Below the pieces are notes generated by a model that did no database searches, had not been told where the DNA came from, and saw only the letters and a program-made list of their open reading frames with translations. This document shows, one piece after another, positions 1-12,179 of a stretch of DNA of 64,000 bases. Numbering within the stretch: position 1 is the first letter of the stretch; each line of letters begins with the position of its first letter. The translations under genes were made by a program, and so were the position numbers. The stretch comes from Cyathus striatus (Eukaryota > Basidiomycota > Agaricomycetes > Agaricales > Nidulariaceae): positions 4,526,001 through 4,590,000 of the forward strand of contig JAOVFP010000004.1 in assembly GCA_025738555.1 (NCBI GenBank). The letters are read 5' to 3'.

Positions 1-2437
1 TTGATGCATTGGTGTTTGCAGAGGGCTGAGAGGGTTCAGGAGTTGGCAGTCAATGCACTACATGCTGTGTGGCCTCAGGAGTTCACAGACGGAGCACTGA
101 AAAGGATGAGCACTGAGCTTTCAGGAAAGCAACAAAAGACATAGTAACTAACTACTTACTGGCTGGATACAGAGTTGCCGAATTATCCTGCTGTCCAAGG
201 TCTGGAGTTGGTTGATGGACACTAGAGGTGAGAGTGTGAGATTGGAACTTGTATGAAGTGGATTCAGTGGCCCGGCAATGATATACATACACAGAGTCAG
301 GTTGTCATACATCTGGTTCCACTGCTGCACTAATCTCAAGGGTCTGAGTATCCAGTGACTTGCCTACAACAATGGTGATACACAGCAGTAACGTTCAACA
401 GGTAAGAATCACATACCACTGGCTACATAAGGAGCTGCTACTGCTTGAGCTATCCCACAATAAGTCTTTGGGGTCTTTACTCTCCCACTCAAATCACCAT
501 GTGTTATTTGCTTTGACTTTGAAGTTGTACCTTTCACATCACGAAGCCTGATTCGAAGGCTCTTCAAGTGTTCTTCCTTTTCCTTATGATCATTCGTTAA
601 CAAGTCAATTTCTCGAGTAATCTCGGAAACTTCGTCTTCTTTCATAATCAACATAGATGTCTTCTTTGCCGCACTTGCTGCACGTTTGACACCCCGTACA
701 ATGTGGTGCATGTGTGAGTTGCTTCTGCTGATGGTGATTGCAGTATCATGAGTGTTCTTAACTTCAAAAGACACATTGTGATCAAATGGTTCAGTTCTAT
801 AGAAGTATGAGTGAGAAAGCGCTACCAGAGGTGTCAGGAGCATAGGGCTTACTTTTTATGGCCTCGAGTAATGGCATCTTTATGCTGGTCCTACTTTTCG
901 TCCAGTAGTGCTGCCCCTCACCCACATTTGTAGTCGTTGGCATAGTCTTCCATTCATCAGGATGAATATTTGACATACTCTGTAATACGGTTGGAAGAAT
1001 CCATTTACTCTGGCGCTTATGCAACCACCAATCTGTGAAACAGTAGAATCAACAACTCAAAATTAAATAGAACAAGATCAATGATACTCACTTTTAATTT
1101 TCAGTATGTTTAAATCATCAATGAACTTGTCGAATGCAGGGAGCTCTTCTGGTTCCAACTTGATAAAGTTAAAGATGGTGTTGTAGTCATCACGCGAGAC
1201 CAAAGGCTTGAAGTCCAAGATAGCCCTATGAATCATTTATCAGTGATAATCACTCACTAAGTTCTGCAGTGCTGGGACTTACCACTTGACATGAACATGA
1301 CATGTCTTTAGAATATATGGTAAAATTGAAACAACCTCATCCGTTGCCAGTATGCCACTGTATTCCGGAACATTGGTAGCGAGAAAAGATTCACCAAAGC
1401 CCAGTGATTGCGCAGCCTCCATATCAGCATTCATGCACAACAAATTACCGCCTGGAGTTAGCGCCTTGAAATGCATGGGTTTAGAGGTTACCTCTTTTAC
1501 CACATCTTGAAACACATCAAAGAGCTGCTTGTAGAATGATTGGCTGTGCCCGTTAGTGTATACATGGCCAATGGTAATTGCTGGAAGGTTCATTAGACTC
1601 TGAGGGCTGTAAATAGTAATGACAAACCTCGCTGAACTGCAGGACTGTATATCACAATCTCCCACTCATTGTACTCCAAGACACGCTTGAAGGTGTGATC
1701 AACTTCAAACGAGGTGACCTCATGAATGAGGGACAAGAGGTATGCATCAAATGTTAGCACCATCTTGTGTGACCCAACTGAGCAAACTGCATGAATATAA
1801 CATTGGCTAATAGGAAGCTTTGACTCCTTATCATTAAGGTTGCATATACCTGTGAATAATAATTAGATGTAATACTAATGTGATTACAGTGCACTTACCG
1901 AGATAATTGAGGCCATATGGTGCATGTTCAACCTTTACTTTTCTAATTATATCCTTCTTTCGCCGGTGATCTATAAGTGTGTTATTGTGAAGTCCAGGAG
2001 TCTTGCCATCCAATGTTAGCTTGGTAGAACTCACTGTTTACATGTGAGTTAAGGACAAAACCATTTAATAGACAATATAATGCACACCGTTATCAACCAT
2101 TTGAACTGATAAGCCCCAGAGACCTGCATCCTTAACTAACTGTGTATAGAGCTTCTTACTTTTGTGTGAGAGCTTTGAATCAATAGCTAAAGGATGAGTG
2201 TGTGGAAAAGAGGAATTATGGACAACAACAGCCATTCGCTTGGACTTGTCCTCAGGAACATATATTGTTTGGTAGGCATTGCAAATGTGTCTCTTCATCT
2301 CACCCTGCACTGCTTTTCCATTAATAACATGGGCATATGCTACAGTGATGTATTAGATGTATAAATGTCAGAATAAAAGTACAACATGCACAGCAGTGTT
2401 TCAAACAGCCACCTATCCTTGAAGAAACGATGTGTGG
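1..2437 (-). pseudogene. 3' half of a split MULE-like transposase gene
   Basis: Several minus-strand coding blocks separated by short introns (about 2310-2065, 2034-1834, 1665-1279, 1024-797, 843-409) read as the C-terminal half of a Mutator-like transposase gene of the kind abundant in Agaricomycetes. Recognisable blocks are LDGKTPGLHNNTL (about 1980-2015), the DDE-type core with MHFKALTPGGNLLCMNADME followed by AQSLGFGE and a TCHVHVKW end (1280-1480), and HKRQSKWILP...TNVGEGQHYW (860-1020). In this family the core would catalyse strand cleavage and transfer. The 5' half lies at 12180-13972; a gypsy element separates the two. The last exon and stop are uncertain, and the gene may run off the window. 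The family call comes from remembered motif patterns, not a search. Confidence 0.6.
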
Positions 2438-2442
2438 GCATT

Positions 2443-3023
2443 TGTTATGGGTCGTGAGCTCATAATGGTGGTGTATTCTGATGAATATACCTAGTTAGTA
2501 AATGTAATAGTCCATTACCTTTTGTGAGTGAGTCTTGAGTCTTGAGTCGAGTTGGGGACCCAATGTACCAGTCTAAATTGGTCGCTGATCAGTAAGGTAC
2601 AGCCGATGTACTTGTAAGCGATGGTCGTGTAACGAGTATCAACGCAAAGGTCAGAGCGGGTCTTGACGTTCTTAGGACTGTGGCAAGGTGTACAGAGCGA
2701 GGTCTTGTACTGTAATCAAGCAGTAGATAGCGTAGTCGATATCTAATATGAGGTTCTTAGACTTATTGAAGCAGTGTGATTTAAATGGGTAAAAGGATGT
2801 GTATTTCTCATTAGAAAGCTCTGATTAAATACTTGCGGAACTAATAGTAACTAGGATGCTCGCGTAGAATCTATTCTACGCGAGATGGTTCTACGTGGTT
2901 CTACGAGTGAAAGGAGCATTCTATACTAAAAAGAATTGAAAAATAAAATAGGTAAGTAGTTGAATACTTAGTAGAAACTCAAAGGTATGGAAGGTACTAG
3001 TGAGTACTGGCTATACCATAACA
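2443..3023 (-). repeat. 3' LTR of element 1
   Basis: This 581-base copy matches 11594-12174 with about 13 differences, nearly all transitions at CG, TG or CA dinucleotides. It begins TGTTATGGG and ends CCATAACA, so it keeps the inverted TG...CA ends. The 5-base target copy GCATT precedes it. Confidence 0.95.
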
Positions 3024-3036
3024 AATCCCCCCCTGC
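3024..3036 (-). other. Polypurine tract of element 1
   Basis: Read on the minus strand, AGGGGGGGATT abuts the 3' LTR. Purine runs in this place prime plus-strand DNA synthesis in LTR retrotransposons. Confidence 0.75.
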
Positions 3037-3150
3037 CTTCGTGTTTTGAATAGGTAAAAATGTAGTATGTTTATACTAATGAATAGACGATCCAAAAATG
3101 AGTTCTTTGAAAGAATAGAGATATTTGAGATGAATGAGAACCAAGATTAC

Positions 3151-4051
3151 TTAGTCACGAGTGAGGTCCATAAATTGCACGGAAGCCGAAGGGGTCGAAG
3201 TAGAATGATGTTGACGAGGAAGACAATTCTTCCGTCCGCAGCCTTTGACCCGACGATAGACAGCTTGTCGAACATTGTCCTGAGATACACGGGTCCTACG
3301 CTGATGGCGATATCGTCTGCCACATGTATCGGAAAGCATGGGTTGCAAATGCAGCGGGCGAGGTGTTCTGGAAACGATAGCATTGCGATTGTCAGAGAAC
3401 GCTGCCTCCTCAATGAGGTGACAGTTGTTGGGAATAGGAGCAAATGGATAGGCTCCAAATTCGACGTCGTCTCCCCAGTTCCACAGAGTGCTATGCATTC
3501 TTCAGGTTCTAGCTCAGGCCTGCTGTACCCAAGCAAGAGCTTCACGTCCTCCAGCCTGGAATTCGTAGAATACTTCAGAGCAGGAGTCGATGGTAGGCAT
3601 ACCAATGTTGAGGGGGTTCTCTGAGCTGAAAGCCTCAGCTAGTACGAATGAAGGGAAATTGAGTTCCAGCTCCTGCAGTTGTTCTTGAGAGATAGAGGTC
3701 GGGTAGATAGGAAAGTGGTCGCCCATATGAGCACGGTGCACAGCGCGAAGTACGTATCTCACAATCGAACGAATAGCTTCCCACACGGCATTGGCCTTAT
3801 GAGCGCATACACGATAAACACGACCACGCTATCATGATAGAGTCAGAACCGGGGCCGCATTCATGTGAGTAAAGGTGTGGTCATACCGGGCCAGGATGAG
3901 GGTGAACCTCATCTTGTCGTAGGACTTGGAAAAGAGGTGAAGTAAGGGTCGCCAGGACTTGAAGCTCATCAAGAGTTGTTGGAGGAAGTGGAGTAACAAG
4001 CGTGGGGGTAGGTGTTTGTAAAGAAACTTGAAGGGGATTGGGAAGAGACAT
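3151..4051 (-). pseudogene. Third ORF of element 1, probably spliced, two TGA stops
   Basis: Downstream of pol and before the polypurine tract, an ATG at 4051 opens a 55-codon stretch (MSLPNPLQVS...) to 3887. A GTATGA...GATAG intron-like segment of 58 bases (3886-3829, with a CTGAC branch-like site) joins it in phase 0 to a second frame from 3828 to a TAA at 3151-3153. The second part contains YRVCAHKANAVWEAIRSIVR and, after TGA codons at 3514-3516 and 3502-3504, WGDDVEFGAYPFAPIP. Both TGAs could be former CGA arginine codons, as elsewhere in the element. Product would be about 280 residues, with no membrane segment or signal peptide that I can see. I do not recognise the family; it is not an obvious envelope protein. 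The opposite strand is also open here (3067-3624), but I judge that a shadow. Confidence 0.5.
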
Positions 4052-4167
4052 AGTAGAGCGAAACTAACGAGTGGATAGTAGAGAGAGATAGAGAGATATG
4101 AGAGATGGGTATATTTTGAGAGAACGAGAGAGTATCTTGAAGGTATTTATGGTCGCCAGCCCTTTCC

Positions 4168-7100
4168 TTATCGTGTTTTGGATGATTTGGCGCGATTATG
4201 CCATTCTTCTAGATACTCATGCGCATTTCGGAGCTCATCCTTCATAAGCCACTCATCATCCTCGGGCCCAAAGCCTAGAAAGCAGGTAAGGTAGATTGGC
4301 ACGTGTCTACTGTTTCGTGCCTTTCTGGTGGATTCGGCTATGATTTTTTCTATCTCTTGTTCTGGTAGATCATTAAAATCATTTCGGTTCAATTTACGCT
4401 GTGGTTGTTTACCAAATTCTTCCGGTGATTCGTGATATGGTTCAAGATGAGCAATGTTAATGACCAGGTGTATGCCATATGAGGTAGGTAGTTTCAGTCG
4501 GTATGCCACAGCGCTTATCTTATCGGTAATTTCAAATGGACCGTCATAATGCATAAGTAATTTCTTCCCATTTCCTTTCTCTTTCCTTAGTAGCTTTAGT
4601 GAGTGTGGGTTGACCATCACCTTCTGTCCTATCTCGAATTCCTTTTGCAATCTCCCTTTGTTGTAAGCACACTTTTGGAACACCTGGGCTAAGGTTAGTG
4701 AATCATGTGCCCTTTGGCGTTCAGCTTCAAATGCTTGTTTCATAGCGGTTGCTTTAGGGTGAAATATAAGTTCGTCCACACTATTCCCCTCCTCAATTTC
4801 TGGTGGTCGAGCAATGTATTCATTACGAGTTATTATCATACTACCAGTAATTGGATGATATCCATGTAACAAGTAGCTTGGAGTAAAACCTGTAGATGAA
4901 TGAACACTAGTGTTGTATGATAGCACTAACACATTCAAATGTTCACTCCAGTCATTCCGATCTGGTCCAATGTATGCACGTAAGGCAACCTCCAGTATTT
5001 GATTCATAATTTCAGTCTGACCATCTGCTTGTGGATGGTAAGATGTTGTTAATGCTCTCTTCATTCCCATTAGGCGGCAAATCTCCTTCCAGAATGTATT
5101 CCTCCACCGTGTGTCCTGATCACTAATGACTTGCCGAGGAATACCAAATCTACAAATAATTTCATCGAAGAATAGCTTTGCTGCTTCTTGTTCCTTAAGT
5201 TTATTAAAAGTGGGAATGAAGGTTGCATATTTTGTGAGTTTGTCCACTATAACAAAGATAGCACTGAACCCATTTGATTCTGGTAACTGAGTGATTAAGT
5301 CCATAGTGACAACTTCAAAGGGCTGTTGTGGGATAGGAATTGGCTGTAGAAGTCCAACAGGTGCATGTCGCTTTACTTTTGATTTTTGACATATGTCACA
5401 ACTCTTAACAAAAACTTTGATATCTCGGGACATTCTAGGCCAGTAATAACCACTAGCAATGCAGTTGTATGTCTTGAAATATCCTCCATGAGCTGCTTCA
5501 CTGACTGTATTATGAAGATCATTCATTAGCTCAGCTCGTAATTCCTTTGGTACACAGACACGTGAAGATCCTTCAGAATCCTCAAAGTATAGTAACCCAT
5601 TATCATATAATCGATATTGGGAAAACTTAGATGAGTGATTTGTATCTTTAGTCTCCAGCTGTTTATCAGTCATGACATTACTAAAATGATTATCATCCAG
5701 GTAAGCTTGTTTTCATTTTGCCATTTCACTTTTGTTGAATCCAATAAGTGTACTATAACTCCGGGAAGTAACTTCTGGAAGATCAATTAATGTACCATCT
5801 GCAAGCATAAGTTCCATATTTATGGGATATAAGTAGGAAGGAGCTCTGGATTCTACTTCATAAGATGCAAAGTTTGTAGCAACAGTAAGTAACCTTTCCT
5901 CAAATTTTGGCCCAAGTTCATCATACATATTTCGCAAAGGGTCTTCAGATACACTAAATGGTAGTGTCTCAGCTGTATCCTCTGCAGGTCCATCTTGTCG
6001 TGGGAAACGCCTTCGTAATCTTGAAATAGGGTCAACATTGGAATGTATACGACCAGCACGGTGTACAATGCACATATTAGGATATGCAGCATAGATTAAT
6101 CCCCATGTGAGTAAACGTCTATTTACATTTTGGAATGTACGGCTCCATGTTAATGCTGCATGGTCAGTTATAGCAAAGAAATTTTCTCCTTCTAGTAGTG
6201 GTTGGAATTTGATTAAACCTTCCTTAAGAGCAAGTGCTTCTCTTTCAGTAGGGGAATAGTTCCGTTCTGCCGGTTGCAAAACTCTTGACCAATATGCAAT
6301 AACTCGTTCAACATTAACTGTGGTTTCTTCAAAAGTGCTACTCCATTTACCATTAGAAGGGACATCACTGTCATGCTTGGATAGGTGAACAACAAGGTTT
6401 GGAATTTCTTCTCCATTCTGATAAGCCTTGTATAATTGTTCATACAATTTTGTTCCCTTTAGGTCACATATCTGAATAGGCTGGACTTGTTGAACTATTC
6501 CTGCAAGAGCATAATCACATGCATCTGTGTAGATTCTGTAGGGACGACCTGGAATGGGGTGTGCTCACACTGGTGCCTCAGTAAGTACTTGTTTGCAGAG
6601 ATTGAATGCAGTTAATTGTTCTTCTCCCCATTCCCATTTGTGTTTGTTCTTTAAAAGTGCAAATAGGGGGTGAGCAATCCAAGCATAGTAGGGTACATAT
6701 GAAGCAAAATACACCATCATTCCTAGAAACATTTGTAACTGATGCACATTCCTTGGTTCTTCCAGCTCAAGTATGGCATCAACTTTTTCCTTGTGAGTTG
6801 ATAACCCCAGTCTGGAAACCTTCTGTCCTAGTAACAATAATGATTGATATGCGAAGTGGCATTTAGAAGGTGACAGTGTAATCTTTGCATCTTCAATTGC
6901 TTGGAGTACTTGACTAATGTGTTTGAGGTGATCATCAAATGTAAGGAAGTATATAACAATATCATCAATATAAACTAATGCAAAAATCCATAGAAATGGT
7001 GCAAGAACTTTCTGCATTACTCTTTGAAATACTGCTGGACCATTTCGGTACCCAAATGGCATGCGTTGAAACTGGAACAATCCTTGGTGTGTACGAAATG

Positions 7101-10100
7101 CAAGTTTCTCCCTATCTTTTTTAGCAATGCTGAGTTGAGTGAATCCAGATAGTGCATCAAGAGTGGTCAAATATTGGCTTCCTGAAAGACTTGTCAAAAT
7201 ATCCTCCTGTCTTGGTAGAGGAAATTCATCAGGTATGGCCATTTCATTTAATTGTTGCATATCAGTAACCATTCTTGGTTTAGCATTTCGATAGACAATA
7301 AAGACAGGAGCTGCCCATGGACTTGTAGAAGGTTCAATTACTCCCAGTTCCAACCATGAAGTCATTTGCTTGTCTATGACTTCCCTTTTTGCAGGTGACT
7401 GTGGAAATGGAGGTATGGAGACTGGTTTTGATCCAGGTTTCAAAGGTATTTCAACTTCCTCAGGATAATGTCCTAGTTTTCCATCTAGTCCAAATGCACC
7501 TTTGTGTTTCTTCAAAACTTCTATGAGTTGTGCCCTCTGGTCCTCAGTGAGATCCTTGCAGATATCAAGTTCAGATATGAAATCCTTTGAGCTAGTATCT
7601 TCCTCAGGTACTTCTGCAGTCTTAGGTCCTCCATAAAGTGGCTCTTCTCCTTCTAAATCAGGATCCTTAATTTCTGAATTATTTACTTCAGTTTTAATGG
7701 TTCCATTATTGAGATCCTTCACAAGATTTTTGACAAATGTGGCATGTGCTTCTGCTTGGTGAAGTTGAGTTGAAGTCATTCTTCGTTTCTTGTCTAACCA
7801 AGTTTTGGGATTATGACTTGTTCCTAGTGCTTGACCTTCACTGATTGTTATTGCATATTGTGAAAAGTTTGCTACATGCAGTGCAGGGCGTTCTTTAGAT
7901 ATAAGTGTGTCTGCTGATCCATACATATCTTCTATGTTTTTGTTGGAACTGAGCATTCGTTCAACAAAAAGAGTATCACAGTCAGTTGGAAAATGAGCTT
8001 CTACTTCTACCAGTTTTGAAGTTCCTGGTGCAATAATAACCTGATGTTGACTCCGTACTGTGTTGAAATTTTCCTTTCCGCGTTTTTTCTTGTTTTGGTG
8101 TTGCCGGTGGGCTTTGGCACGATTTATATTTCCAGCAATATCTCCTCTGACCTCAACTCTAAAAGTCTTTCCTTGCTCATCTGTGAATGGTGATGTTAGT
8201 ACATTCTGAACTTGTAATTTTCGTTCAGTTTCCTCAAAGATAATGTGAGTATTTCCTTCACTTCGTAGAATTGACAGAGAGTATTGATCTGAATAATCAT
8301 TGCCAAGTATACAGTCTGTTGACATTCCTTTGACAACATATGCCTCTATGCTTAGCTTGACAGGCCCTTCCTCAGCTTCAAAAATTAAGTCTATGCAAGT
8401 GTAGCCAGTAATAATAGTATTTCCTGTTACTTGTATCAACTTAATATGCTGTCCAATTTTTATTTTAGGATTTTTGACAATCTCTTTTAAGGTTTTTTCT
8501 GATATTAAGGTGATGTCAGATCCTGAATCCATGATAACCTTGATTGGAGTTCCTCCTAGTTCATTAATATAAGCTTGGGTTTCAGTGGCTTTGGATCCAA
8601 GGAAGGCACATCCTGGTGGCCTAGCCATATGTGGTTTCATTGTTATCATATTTAATTCTGTTTCAATGGCATAAGATGTTTTTATTACTTCTTTTAACAT
8701 TTTTCTTCGTGTTTTTCTGTTTAGAATGATTTTACTGGTTTCTGGTGTGAAATCTGAACTTGAACTAGCTGTTGGTGCATAGTTTATTTTTACATTTTCC
8801 TCCCAGTGCTCTGCATTGATTTTTAATGTAGTAGCCTTGGTATCATTTTCTATCTCCTTCATAAATTCATCCCAAGCACTCCCCTCCAGTCCTGCATCAC
8901 TCGTCACATTGTCCACTTTTGGGATTTCAGTGGTGTGTTCAGTGGTGGTGTTCTGAAGGGGTGACTCAAAATCCTGTTCATCATTGCTATTTTTCTCATC
9001 ATCAGATGATAGGTTGTAATATAGATCATCATAATCTGCTTGTGCTCTAAGATCATCTGGATCCATTTCTGTATTAACAAGATTGGCCCGAACACGTTTC
9101 ATTCCCTTTCTTGCATGCTTGCAGTCATAATCCCAGTGTTTTCCACTTCCACAATGTCGACAGGGCCTTGCATTCTTTGATTCAGGAGTTCCATTTTTAG
9201 ATATGACAGAGTCATCCTTTGGAAATTGTGGGTTCATAGTTTCTTTAGACCAGCCAACCAGATTAGTTTTCACTAATCTTTGCCTGAAAGGATTACGAAC
9301 TTGAGATGCAGACTGCTGAGGATAGTAATTATTACTCTGTCCTTGAAATCGAGTTCCTCTATCTTCCTCATCCATTTTAATAAGAATCCCCTCATGGAAT
9401 TTAATAGCTGCTTGAAAGCTTTCCTTTGTTTTATATAGATGAGGAGTGAGTATACTTGTCCAGAATGCAGGTGTTCCAAGCATAACTTCTGTAATGATCT
9501 GACTATCACTGTAGGAATATACAGTTCGTAAAAGTCTTGTTTTGCATATGTAATATTCACTTGGGGTTTCTCGAGTGTAACCTTTTTCACGGTAGGCTGA
9601 TTGATTTGCTCTAGATCTCTGATTTTCCATCCAATGGCGATTCATATAGTAAGCACCAATTCCTTCTCTAAGAGTACCCCAGTTTTCTTCCAACTCTTTT
9701 CTTGTTGATGCAGTCTGACTATAGTACCAGTCTTCTGCACTTCCTCGTAGTCTTGTTGGTACTAAAGATCCTAATTGGATAAACACAGTAGTAGACCTAT
9801 CTGCTAGATCATTTATTTTCTGTATCCAATTACCTAATTTATCAGTATTTCCATCCCACTCTGGAATAACATCCACTTTTAATTTTAAATCAAACTCCAC
9901 TGTATGAGTTTGGTTTGAGGGCTTTCGATTTGATCGTAGTGAATTGTCCCCTTCATCTGATGGGTCTGGATCATCCCCTTCATCATGTGGAAGTTTTCTT
10001 GGGTGCTTATGCGGTCGCATACCTCTATGATTCCTTCTATTTCCTGAGTAATCATCATTATCACTGTTATTTTCGTCACCGGGATCAGGATCTCCAGAAT

Positions 10101-11505
10101 TTTGGACTCTACTATTTGCATGATTATTTGTGAAAAGTTCCTGAATAAATGGAGTATTGGAGTATGCTGTTGGCTTTACAAACATAGATTCTCCAATTCC
10201 CTGACCTGAGTTGTTCCTAAGATTGGTTTGCTGTATTTGCTGAGCTCGAGTTGATATGCTTGGCGGTTCAATCATACTTTCTTCTATAATCAAGGGTTCA
10301 TATCTAACTCGTGGTAAGCTAGTTTCCTCTTGTTGCATGTGGGGTGGAGTTTCATGTTGTTTTCGACTGCCAGATAATTTAGCAGATTTTGCTGATATGG
10401 GATTAATGGATGCTATAGAAGCTGTACGTATGTGTGAGCATTGAGATGGATCAATTAGAGGAGAGTGTGTTTGGTAACGCTGAGATGTATCAGCCAAGGG
10501 AGACTGCACGCGTGAACGTTGCGATGTATCAACCAGTGGAGAATGTGTCTGCAAGTGTATTGGATCTTGAATGTGGCTTCGTGTGGGTATCAACTGAGGG
10601 GTAATAGACTCCCTTTTTATTTCAGGGTTTGCAATATGTTGAGGAGTACTGCGAGAAGATACTGCAGGAGACTGATAAGCAGTTTTGAAATCATGGAAGT
10701 CCGATAGTGTTGCCAAGAATGCATCAACCTCAAAACGGTAGCAAGCTCCTAGTATCTCAAGCTCGTTTCGATCCCAAATCTCTCCAAGTTCTCCTTCACC
10801 CCAAATTGGAAAATCAGGTAGCTTTTCACACTCAAATGCGAATGAATTCTTAGCTTGATCTCTCCTTAGTTTTAATTGCTGATTAACATTCTGAATGTGT
10901 CCCTTATTTATCATGTAGCCAATTACTTCGTCATCAAGCTGTACTTGGTGTATGAGAGCAAGTGCTTCTTGTACTAAGGCGATTTCTGGCTCGAAGATCA
11001 ATTCTTCCTTTCTGGAGAGTGCTCATGATGGCAGGGGTCTCCCAATCACTTGCCATGATATTGTTAACATGGTCTCAATCCGATTTTTTAATTCTTCAGG
11101 GGCCATATCCGTCTCAAGTTGTCGTTTAGTGAATTCCACGGGCCTAGTAGCCGGTAAATCAATTTTTACCTCCGTGATGACAATCTGATTTGGATATGAT
11201 ACTTTGTAATTTTTTAGAACTCCAATTCGTCCTGAGAATTCCACGAGCTCTGGGTGAACAAATGATTCTCCTGTATTTTGTGATAATTCTTCTTCTTGAG
11301 CGGGGGGCGTATGTGAGCTTTGATTTTCTTCATTTTCTTCCTCAATTCTAATTGGGACATTAGTTTCAGGTTGGTGTTCCTGCTTCTCGGGTGAGAAACT
11401 TCCAGGGAATGCCGATCCCTTTCCTTTGTCCAGATTTCCCTGTTCCATCAGAGGAGGGTCCCGGCCAAGTAACGAATTCTTTGTCGTTCGTTCCTTTGGT
11501 GCCAT
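4168..11505 (-). pseudogene. gag-pol polyprotein of element 1, one frame with three TGA stops
   Basis: From ATG at 11505 to TAA at 4168-4170 a single frame of 2446 codons is interrupted only by TGA at 11023-11025, 6565-6567 and 5713-5715. Visible parts in order: hydrophilic gag; CCHC knuckle CRHCGSGKHWDYDC (about 9110-9170); protease active site VIMDSGSD (about 8510-8540); reverse transcriptase with YIDD (about 6960-6985); RNase H with YTDACDYAL just after the second TGA and AITDHAALTW; integrase H2C2 zinc region ending CDICQKSK (about 5390-5500); integrase D-D-E core (TMDLITQ, ISDQDTRW, ADGQTE); and a tail YLTCFLGFGPEDDEW that resembles a degenerate chromodomain. In gypsy relatives the position of the second TGA is arginine (APV-R-HP), so the stops are best read as CGA-to-TGA mutations. 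Readthrough is a weaker alternative. Confidence 0.9.
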
Positions 11506-11577
11506 GCGGTTGTTTCTCCAGGTTACCGGGTGGTTAGATCGATCTTGTAGATTCCCACTCGTCTGCGAGACTATTTC

Positions 11578-11592
11578 CCAATGTGTCCACCA
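11578..11592 (-). other. Candidate tRNA primer-binding site, element 1
   Basis: On the minus strand, TGGTGGACACATTGG begins one base after the 5' LTR. A TGG start at this position fits pairing with a tRNA 3' CCA end. I cannot say which tRNA. Confidence 0.5.
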
Positions 11593-11593
11593 C

Positions 11594-12174
11594 TGTTATG
11601 GGTTGTGAGCTCGTAACAGTGGTGTATTCTGATGAATATACCTAGTTAGTAAATGTAATAGTCCATTACCTTTTGTGAGTGAGTCTTGAGTCTTGAGTCG
11701 AGTTGGGGACCCAATGTACCAGTCTAAATTGGTTGCTGATCAGTAAGGTACAGCCGATGTACTTGTAAGCGATGGTCGTGTAACGAGTATCAACGCAAAG
11801 GTCAGAGTGGGTCTTGATGTTCTTAGGACTGTGGCAAGGTGTACAGAGCGAGGTCTTGTACTGTAATCAAGTAGTAGATAGCGTAGTCGATATCTAATAT
11901 GAGGTTCTTAGACTTATTGAAGCAGCGTGATTTAAATGGGTAAAAGGATGTGTATTTCTCGTTAGAAAGCTCTGATTAAATACTTGCGGAACTAATAGTA
12001 ACTAGGATGCTCGCGTAGAATCTATTCTACACGAGACGGTTCTACGTGGTTCTACGAGTGAAAGGAGCATTCTATACTAAAAAGAATTGAAAAATAAAAT
12101 AGGGAAGTAGTTGAATACTTAGTAGAAACTCAAAGGTATGGAAGGTACTAGTGAGTACTGGCTATACCATAACA
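11594..12174 (-). repeat. 5' LTR of element 1
   Basis: This is the 581-base partner of 2443-3023, followed on the plus strand by the target copy GCATT (12175-12179). For minus-strand transcription this is the promoter-bearing LTR. Confidence 0.95.
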
Positions 12175-12179
12175 GCATT

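Larger units (their letters stand above)
2443..12174 (-). mobile_element. Complete Ty3/gypsy LTR retrotransposon, element 1
   Basis: Two 581-base LTRs (2443-3023 and 11594-12174) start TGTTATGG and end CCATAACA. The element is flanked by the direct repeat GCATT at 2438-2442 and 12175-12179, a perfect 5-base target duplication. Coding is on the minus strand: leader and primer-binding site at about 11580-11592, gag-pol 11505-4168, an extra ORF 4051-3151, then a polypurine tract beside the 3' LTR. Domain order is gag, zinc knuckle, protease, reverse transcriptase, RNase H, integrase, chromodomain-like tail, which is the Ty3/gypsy (Metaviridae) order. LTRs differ at about a dozen positions, so insertion is fairly recent. 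It sits inside a MULE-like gene read in the same direction. Confidence 0.95.

Noticed and set aside
3067..3624. 185-codon plus-strand frame in element 1
   Set aside because: It lies antisense to the third ORF, starts without the element's own promoter, and its peptide has no recognisable features. I treat it as a shadow.
3151..4051. Envelope gene of an errantivirus-like element
   Set aside because: No signal peptide, membrane span or cysteine pattern is visible in the third ORF.
2443..12174. RIP as the source of the transitions
   Set aside because: Changes are concentrated at CpG sites and not at CpA, which does not fit classical RIP; deamination of methylated CpG is the better fit.
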